Of a stretch of 64,000 nt of DNA, positions 58,567 to 64,000 are shown piece after piece (the stretch's first letter is position 1; the number at the start of each line of letters is the position of its first letter). Source of the stretch: Streptomyces tuirus (lineage in GTDB: Bacteria; Actinomycetota; Actinomycetes; Streptomycetales; Streptomycetaceae); assembly GCF_014701095.1 (NCBI RefSeq), contig NZ_AP023439.1, forward strand, positions 5,444,001 to 5,508,000. Direction: 5' to 3'. The position numbers were made by a program, and so were the translations under genes. Below the pieces are notes generated by a model. That model was given only the letters and a program-made list of their open reading frames with translations. It was not told the DNA's origin and ran no database searches.

Positions 58567-59928
58567 TCAGAGCTTCGTCCACGCCTCCGTCAGGGTGGCG
58601 CGCAGGATCTGCTCGATCTCGTCGAACGTCGACTGGTCGGAGATCAGCGGCGGGGCGAGCTGGACGACCGGGTCGCCGCGGTCGTCGGCCCGGCAGTACA
58701 GGCCGTTGTCGTACAGCGCCTTGGAGAGGAAGCCGTACAGGACGCGCTCGGTCTCCTCGTCGTTGAAGGACTCCTTGGTGTTCTTGTCCTTCACCAGCTC
58801 GATGCCGTAGAAGAAGCCGTTGCCGCGGACGTCGCCGACGATCGGCAGGTCGTGGAGCTTCTCCAGGGTGGCGCGGAAGTTGCCCTCGTTGTCCAGGACG
58901 TGCTGGTTGAGGTTCTCGCGCTCGAACAGGTCGAGGTTGGCCAGGCCCACGGCCGCGGAGACCGGGTGGCCGCCGAAGGTGTAGCCGTGCAGGAAGGTGT
59001 TGTCGCCCTTGTAGAACGGCTCGGCCAGGCGGTCGGAGATGATGCACGCGCCGATCGGGGAGTAGCCCGAGGTCATGCCCTTGGCGCAGGTGATCATGTC
59101 CGGCACGTAGTCGAACTTGTCGCAGGCGAAGTACGTGCCCAGACGGCCGAAGGCGCAGATGACCTCGTCCGAGACGAGCAGCACGTCGTACTGGTCGCAG
59201 ATCTCGCGGACCCGCTGGAAGTAGCCGGGCGGGGGCGGGAAGCAGCCGCCCGCGTTCTGCACCGGCTCCAGGAAGACCGCGGCGACGGTGTCCGGGCCCT
59301 CGAAGAGGATCTGCTGCTCGATCTGGTCGGCGGCCCAGCGGCCGTAGGCCTCCGGGTCGTCGCCGTGGATCGGGGCGCGGTAGATGTTGGTGTTCGCCAC
59401 CTTGTGCGCGCCCGGCACCAGCGGCTCGAAGGGAGCCTTCAGGGCCGGCAGGCCGGTGATGGACAGGGCGCCCTGCGGGGTGCCGTGGTAGGCGACCGCG
59501 CGGGAGATGACCTTGTGCTTGGTGGGCTTGCCGGTCAGCTTGAAGTACTGCTTGGCGAGCTTCCAGGCGGTCTCGACCGCCTCACCGCCGCCGGTCGTGA
59601 AGAAGACCTTGTTCAGGTCGCCCGGCGCGTGCCCGGCGAGGCGCTCGGCCAGCTCGACGGCCTTGGGGTGGGCGTAGGACCACACCGGGAAGAACGCGAG
59701 CTCCTGCGCCTGCTTGAAGGCGGTCTCGGCGAGCTCGACCCGGCCGTGCCCGGCCTGCACCACGAAGAGGCCGGCGAGGCCGTCCAGGTAGCGCTTGCCC
59801 TTGTCGTCGTAGATGTACGTGCCCTCGCCCCGCACGATGGTGGGCACGGGGGCCTTCTCGTACGACGACATGCGCGTGAAGTGCATCCACAGGTGGTCGT
59901 ACGCGGACTGGGAGAGGTCCTTGCTCAC
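58567..59928 (-). CDS. Class III aminotransferase (putrescine/GABA type)
   Basis: The 453-residue PLP enzyme has the family pattern: FFTTGGGEAVETAWKLAKQY, the PLP-phosphate region, Asp254 in VLLVSDEVICAFGRLG, and the Schiff-base Lys283 in TCAKGMTSGYSP. Transamination of putrescine, GABA or omega-amino acids to pyruvate or 2-oxoglutarate is expected. With the Lrp regulator and the aldehyde dehydrogenase next to it, it forms a likely diamine-degradation module. Homologues in S. coelicolor are linked to polyamine use (from memory). Confidence 0.92.
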   Translation of the reverse strand: MSKDLSQSAYDHLWMHFTRMSSYEKAPVPTIVRGEGTYIYDDKGKRYLDGLAGLFVVQAGHGRVELAETAFKQAQELAFFPVWSYAHPKAVELAERLAGHAPGDLNKVFFTTGGGEAVETAWKLAKQYFKLTGKPTKHKVISRAVAYHGTPQGALSITGLPALKAPFEPLVPGAHKVANTNIYRAPIHGDDPEAYGRWAADQIEQQILFEGPDTVAAVFLEPVQNAGGCFPPPPGYFQRVREICDQYDVLLVSDEVICAFGRLGTYFACDKFDYVPDMITCAKGMTSGYSPIGACIISDRLAEPFYKGDNTFLHGYTFGGHPVSAAVGLANLDLFERENLNQHVLDNEGNFRATLEKLHDLPIVGDVRGNGFFYGIELVKDKNTKESFNDEETERVLYGFLSKALYDNGLYCRADDRGDPVVQLAPPLISDQSTFDEIEQILRATLTEAWTKL

Positions 59929-59947
59929 GGCTATCGGGTCCTCACGA

Positions 59948-60487
59948 TTATCGGGTTCCCCACATGTAGGTCTGCTTCTTGAGCTTGAGGTAGACGAAGC
60001 TCTCGGTGGAGCGCACTCCGGGCACGGCCCGTATGCGTTTGTTGATGACGTCCAGGAGGTGGTCGTCGTCCTCGCAGACGATCTCCACCATCAGGTCGAA
60101 CGAGCCTGCGGTCATCACCACGTACTCGCATTCGGACATCGCCGACAGCGCGTCCGCGACCGACTCCACGTCGCCCTCGACGTTGATGCCGACCATCGCC
60201 TGTCTGCGGAAGCCCACGGTGAGCGGGTCCGTGACGGCGACGATCTGCATCACGCCCTGGTCGAGCAGCTTCTGGACGCGCTGGCGCACGGCCGCCTCCG
60301 ACAGGCCCACGGCCTTGCCGATGGCGGCGTACGGCCGGCGGCCGTCCTCCTGGAGCTGCTCGATGATGGCGAGGGAGACGACGTCCAGCTGCGGCGAGCT
60401 GCCGTTCCTGGACTCGCGGGAGGGCTCGCGGTGCTCCCGTGAGCCCTTCTGGTCTGCGCTTCGACTGGCCACGAGGTCACTGTGCAC
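59948..60487 (-). CDS. Lrp/AsnC family regulator
   Basis: The 179-residue protein has an N-terminal HTH (LDVVSLAIIEQLQEDGRRPY, IGKAVGLSEAAVRQRVQKLL) and a C-terminal RAM ligand-binding domain (MVGINVEGDVESVADALSAM ... VPGVRSTESFVYLKLKKQTY). It lies between the aminotransferase and the aldehyde dehydrogenase. A TGAAA-n7-TTTCA dyad (60520-60536) is 33 bases upstream of its GTG. The start at 60487 is the likely one; upstream in-frame residues to 60562 look non-coding. Confidence 0.9.
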   Translation of the reverse strand: MHSDLVASRSADQKGSREHREPSRESRNGSSPQLDVVSLAIIEQLQEDGRRPYAAIGKAVGLSEAAVRQRVQKLLDQGVMQIVAVTDPLTVGFRRQAMVGINVEGDVESVADALSAMSECEYVVMTAGSFDLMVEIVCEDDDHLLDVINKRIRAVPGVRSTESFVYLKLKKQTYMWGTR

Positions 60488-60519
60488 GAGGTCTCGACAC
60501 TTCCGCAAGCCTCGACCGA

Positions 60520-60536
60520 TGAAATCCGTTGTTTCA
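60520..60536. promoter_or_regulatory. Lrp-like palindrome in the divergent gap
   Basis: TGAAA (60520-60524) and TTTCA (60532-60536) flank seven bases. It lies between the Lrp gene and the aldehyde dehydrogenase, a natural place for an operator serving both. Confidence 0.4.
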
Positions 60537-60582
60537 GCACCTGACTCCTGCGGATTCCGCACGATCGAAGGGACCGGGGGTG

Positions 60583-60610
60583 TTGAAAACGTGGGTCGGC
60601 CGACTAGGGT
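60583..60610 (+). promoter_or_regulatory. Promoter of the aldehyde dehydrogenase gene
   Basis: TTGAAA (60583-60588), 16-base spacer, TAGGGT (60605-60610). The expected leader is about 35 bases and contains GGAGGG before the GTG at 60652. Confidence 0.65.
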
Positions 60611-60651
60611 GGGTGTCTCAAGTACTGGACATCCGAACTGGAGGGCCGGCA

Positions 60652-62091
60652 GTGAGCACCGAGCTTCGTCGTCTGCGCAACTACATCGGCGGTGAGTTCC
60701 GGGACGCCGCCGACGGACGGACCACCGAGGTGGTCAATCCCGCGACGGGTGAGGCGTACGCGACCGCTCCGCTGTCCGGGCAGGCGGACGTGGACGCCGC
60801 GATGGCGGCGGCCGCCGAGGCCTTTCCCGGCTGGCGCGACACCACGCCCGCCGAGCGGCAGAAGGCCCTGCTGAAGATCGCGGACGCCTTCGAGGAGCGC
60901 GCCGAGGAGCTGATCGCGGCCGAGGTGGAGAACACGGGCAAGCCGACCGGGCTGACCCGCTCCGAGGAGATCCCGCCGATGGTCGACCAGATCCGCTTCT
61001 TCGCGGGCGCGGCGCGGATGCTGGAGGGCCGCTCGGCCGGCGAGTACATGGAAGGCCTGACCTCCATCGTGCGCCGGGAGCCGGTCGGCGTCTGCGCGCA
61101 GGTCGCGCCGTGGAACTACCCGATGATGATGGCCGTGTGGAAGTTCGCCCCGGCGATCGCGGCGGGCAACACCGTCGTGCTCAAGCCGTCGGACACCACC
61201 CCGGCCTCGACGGTCCTCATGGCCGAGATCATCGGCTCGATCGTCCCCAAGGGCGTCTTCAACGTCATCTGCGGCGACCGCGACACCGGCCGCATGATGG
61301 TCGAGCACGACACCCCGGCGATGGCCTCCATCACCGGTTCCGTGCGGGCCGGCATCCAGGTCGCGGAGTCGGCCGCCAAGGACGTCAAGCGGGTCCACCT
61401 CGAGCTGGGCGGCAAGGCCCCGGTCGTGGTCTTCGAGGACACCGACATCGCCAAGGCCGTCGAGGACATCTCGGTCGCCGGCTACTTCAACGCCGGCCAG
61501 GACTGCACCGCGGCCACCCGGGTGCTGGTCCACGAGTCCATCCACGACGAGTTCGTCTCCGCGCTGGCCAAGGCCGCCTCCGAGACGAAGACCGGGCAGC
61601 CGGACGACGAGGACGTGCTGTTCGGCCCGCTCAACAACCCCAACCAGCTCAAGCAGGTCGAGGGCTTCATCGAGCGGCTGCCCGCGCACGCGCGCGTGGA
61701 GGCCGGCGGCAAGCGGGTCGGCGACAAGGGCTACTTCTACGCGCCGACCGTCGTCTCGGGTCTGAAGCAGACCGACGAGATCATCCAGCAGGAGGTCTTC
61801 GGCCCGGTCATCACCGTGCAGTCCTTCTCCGACGAGGAGCAGGCCGTGGAGTGGGCCAACGGCGTCGAGTACGCGCTGGCCTCCTCCGTGTGGACCAAGG
61901 ACCACGGCCGGGCCATGCGGATGTCCAAGAAGCTCGACTTCGGCTGCGTGTGGATCAACACCCACATCCCGCTGGTCGCCGAGATGCCGCACGGCGGCTT
62001 CAAGAAGTCCGGCTACGGCAAGGACCTCTCGGGCTACGGCTTCGACGACTACACGCGCATCAAGCACGTGATGACGTCGCTGGACGCGTAG
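60652..62091 (+). CDS. Aldehyde dehydrogenase (gamma-aminobutyraldehyde/betaine-aldehyde type)
   Basis: The 479-residue NAD(P)-dependent enzyme has the active-site Glu251 in LELGGKAP and the nucleophile Cys285 in FNAGQDCTAATR. The Asn of PWNYPMMMAVWK is also present. Its length and neighbours suggest oxidation of 4-aminobutanal to GABA. The GTG at 60652 has GGAGGG upstream; the frame extends further but the extra residues look non-coding. A long terminator follows. Confidence 0.93.
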   Translation: MSTELRRLRNYIGGEFRDAADGRTTEVVNPATGEAYATAPLSGQADVDAAMAAAAEAFPGWRDTTPAERQKALLKIADAFEERAEELIAAEVENTGKPTGLTRSEEIPPMVDQIRFFAGAARMLEGRSAGEYMEGLTSIVRREPVGVCAQVAPWNYPMMMAVWKFAPAIAAGNTVVLKPSDTTPASTVLMAEIIGSIVPKGVFNVICGDRDTGRMMVEHDTPAMASITGSVRAGIQVAESAAKDVKRVHLELGGKAPVVVFEDTDIAKAVEDISVAGYFNAGQDCTAATRVLVHESIHDEFVSALAKAASETKTGQPDDEDVLFGPLNNPNQLKQVEGFIERLPAHARVEAGGKRVGDKGYFYAPTVVSGLKQTDEIIQQEVFGPVITVQSFSDEEQAVEWANGVEYALASSVWTKDHGRAMRMSKKLDFGCVWINTHIPLVAEMPHGGFKKSGYGKDLSGYGFDDYTRIKHVMTSLDA

Positions 62092-62104
62092 TCACAGTTC
62101 GGTC

Positions 62105-62142
62105 GTGAACGGCCCCGGGCGCTGCCGCCCGGGGCCGTTCAC
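62105..62142. terminator. Terminator after the aldehyde dehydrogenase
   Basis: GTGAACGGCCCCGGGCG (62105-62121) pairs perfectly over 17 bp with 62126-62142 across the loop CTGC. It also faces the end of the convergent repeat protein gene. Confidence 0.9.
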
Positions 62143-62151
62143 GCGCACGCC

Positions 62152-64000
62152 TCAAGGCCACCAGGTCAGCACGTCGTCGACCGCCCGGGTCAGCTCTTCT
62201 CGCACCTCCTCACCGGCGACCGGCACGAGACGCGAGAGGTTGTCGGTGATCAGGGTGAGGGCTCTGTGCTGCGAGGTCCGGGACACGAGACGGCGTACGA
62301 GGGCGACGAACTCCCGAGGCGAGCAACCGTGTTCGTCCAGGGCCCTGGCGAGGAGGGCGGTTGCCAGGTCGGCGTCGTCCGGAGCGAGGCCGACGGCCGT
62401 GTCCAGGGACTCCCGGTCCACGTACGACACGAGTCTGAGCAGCTTCTCCGGACGCATGTCCCAGTCGACCCGGGCCAGGCAGTCCAGCGCCTCGGCCGGC
62501 ACCGCGGCACGCTCCTGTTCGGGCAGCACGGACAGCAGGACGCAGTAGGCTTCCGCCCGCTCCCACACGTCGCTCACGGCTCGGATCACGGTGAGTGCCT
62601 CGGGCACCCGCTCGGCCATGCCGTCAGGGAACCCGGCGCGCATCGGCGGCACGGCCTCCGGCAGCCAAGGCTGCCAGGAGCAGGCGAGTGCCGCCTCGTA
62701 AGCCTCTTGCGCGACGGTCATGCGCTGTTCGGCCGGAACACGGGGCACCAGCGAGCTGAGCGCGGGAGCGCGGAGCGCGGCGTCTTCGAGGGCCCGTCCC
62801 GCCGCCAGGGCGTCGCCGATCAGCCGGCCGGGGAGGTACGGGATCAGCGAGATGAACAGCGTCGGCACGCTCGATCTCCCGTCTGCGTCCGCGAGTGCCG
62901 CCAGGACCTCTTCGTGAACGTCGTCCGGCAGGCGCGGGCCCAGGACGCTCAGGTCATGGACCCGTACCCATTCGTCCTCCGCCAGCCATTGCCGCACCGC
63001 CTCCACCACCAGGTTGCGCGGGAGGTACGCGACCACCTGCGCCAGCACCGACTGATGGGCGTAGAGGAGCCGGCCTGGCTCGGAGAACCACTCCGCTGCG
63101 GCCCGCCGCCGGTCGTCGTCCGAGAGGTGGGGCAGGAGCCGTTGGCGCAGCGTGTGGGGATCACTCGCGGCGCTCCGCAGCAGTTCCAGCGCCTGCCGGG
63201 CGCCGGCCGGCCGCTGTGCGGCGGGAAGGGTCGGCAGCAGGGCGGTCTGTCCGGTGGCCAGCGCGGTGGGGGTGCCGACCACCTTGGCGACCTCGAGCGT
63301 CTCCGCCGCCCACGAGGCCCGCTCGTGCGCAGGAAGCCGGTCCACCAGCGCGGCCAGGTGGATCACCCGCGCGTTCGAGGGCGTGAAGAGGGCGTCGTTG
63401 AGCGCTTCCTTCAGCTGGGAAGGGGTCACATAGGGCGCAAGCCGTGCCAGCACGTGCTGGTTCAGGCGCGAGCGGGAGGCGAGGATGTCCGTGACAGTCG
63501 CTGTGCGGATCTCCGGCGACAGAAGAGGCAGGAGCATGCTCAGCGCGCCTGCTCGTTCTCCCGGCTCGGCGGCGGAACGAGCTCGCGCCAGGGTTTCCGC
63601 CAGCAACGCCTCGCCCTGTTCCGCGGGCAGCACCGGGAGAAGAACCGCGCAGTCACGCGCACGTGCTCGGACGTATTCCGGGGGACGGGTGTCGGCGACG
63701 GCCGCGGCGAGCGCCGCCTTCTGCTCCTCCGGGGACAGCAGGGGCAGCAGGGCCTCCCAGGCGCCGGTGCGCTTCGGAACGAAGTCACCGCGCAGCAGTG
63801 CGTCCTTCGCCTCGGCCAACGCGTCGTCCCGCACCTGACCGGGCAGCAGCGGCAGGAGAGAGACCAAGGCGCTGATGTTGTCGGCCGTGCACCAGTAGTC
63901 CTCATCCGAGCGCATCTCGTCGAGGGCGCGCAGGGCGATCCGCTGCCGCATGCCGGCGGGTGCGTGTACGGCCGTGGTCGCCAGCAACTGACCTCGCAGC
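62152..64000 (-). CDS. Large helical-repeat protein, C-terminal part (N-terminus beyond window)
   Basis: At least 615 residues are visible; the frame remains open to the window edge. The sequence is made of roughly 40-residue helical repeats with a recurring L-L-P-x-L-P/S motif (ALVSLLPLLPGQVRDDAL, ALLPLLSPEEQKAALAA, VLLPVLPAEQGEALLAE, MLLPLLSPEIRTATV), typical of HEAT-like arrays. Such arrays form the sensor end of many actinobacterial and cyanobacterial NACHT/STAND ATPases, so a P-loop NTPase domain upstream is a reasonable guess, but it cannot be seen here. It ends convergent with the aldehyde dehydrogenase. Confidence 0.8.
   Translation of the reverse strand, partial: LRGQLLATTAVHAPAGMRQRIALRALDEMRSDEDYWCTADNISALVSLLPLLPGQVRDDALAEAKDALLRGDFVPKRTGAWEALLPLLSPEEQKAALAAAVADTRPPEYVRARARDCAVLLPVLPAEQGEALLAETLARARSAAEPGERAGALSMLLPLLSPEIRTATVTDILASRSRLNQHVLARLAPYVTPSQLKEALNDALFTPSNARVIHLAALVDRLPAHERASWAAETLEVAKVVGTPTALATGQTALLPTLPAAQRPAGARQALELLRSAASDPHTLRQRLLPHLSDDDRRRAAAEWFSEPGRLLYAHQSVLAQVVAYLPRNLVVEAVRQWLAEDEWVRVHDLSVLGPRLPDDVHEEVLAALADADGRSSVPTLFISLIPYLPGRLIGDALAAGRALEDAALRAPALSSLVPRVPAEQRMTVAQEAYEAALACSWQPWLPEAVPPMRAGFPDGMAERVPEALTVIRAVSDVWERAEAYCVLLSVLPEQERAAVPAEALDCLARVDWDMRPEKLLRLVSYVDRESLDTAVGLAPDDADLATALLARALDEHGCSPREFVALVRRLVSRTSQHRALTLITDNLSRLVPVAGEEVREELTRAVDDVLTWWP

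Overview
The window is a continuous stretch of a high-GC actinobacterial chromosome, almost certainly a Streptomyces. The evidence is the strong GC bias at codon third positions, frequent GTG starts, and gene content and order that match, from memory, the conserved core of Streptomyces around smc, ftsY, nsdA, amtB-glnK-glnD, ffh, the four sip genes, whiG, rpsB-tsf-pyrH-frr-cdsA and rlmN. No tRNA, rRNA, insertion sequence, integrase or CRISPR array was seen.

Layout. 1-4430: coaD (5' truncated), a coiled-coil DivIVA-like protein, then yceD-rpmF-rnc-mutM. 4420-6777 (minus strand): an HxlR regulator with a clear operator, a small membrane protein, the decayed remains of an XRE-type regulator, and a secreted CAP-domain protein. 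6939-11592: acyP, a short coiled-coil protein, and smc carrying a structured in-frame insert in its hinge. 11816-18818: glucose permease, a flavin monooxygenase-like pair, ftsY, a prim-pol domain protein and nsdA. 19155-24951: the nitrogen block amtB-glnK-glnD with a GlnR-like box, then ffh. 25031-27858: a lipoprotein, a methyltransferase, and an HExxH protein with a zinc ribbon. 28153-38450: rpsP-khpA-rimM-trmD-rplS, four type I signal peptidases, nudix, DUF2469, yraN, comM and dprA. 38723-45836: whiG, a TetR regulator, an M23 peptidase-like protein, rpsB-tsf, pyrH, frr and cdsA. 45956-48547: an SRPBCC protein, a low-GC two-gene cassette, and rlmN. 48577-52499: a TPP riboswitch controlling thiBPQ. 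52525-62091: a mycothiol-dependent isomerase-like protein, a sortase substrate, a LOG protein, a VOC protein, an unusual ABC pair, and a diamine/GABA-type module (aminotransferase, Lrp regulator, aldehyde dehydrogenase). 62152-64000: the C-terminal part of a large helical-repeat protein that runs off the window.

How the genes work together. Much of the window is housekeeping: protein export (ftsY, ffh, SipW-Z), translation (rpsB, tsf, frr, rpsP, rplS, rpmF, rimM, trmD, rlmN), chromosome organisation (smc), nitrogen sensing (AmtB, GlnK, GlnD) and development (WhiG, NsdA, RNase III). The accessory points that merit a second look are the low-GC pair at 46486-47135, the decaying regulator at 5242-5590, the repeat-like insert in smc, the ABC ATPase lacking its Q-loop and LSGGQ motifs, and the repeat protein at the right edge. 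No complete and unmistakably new system is visible; the best candidates are small or truncated.
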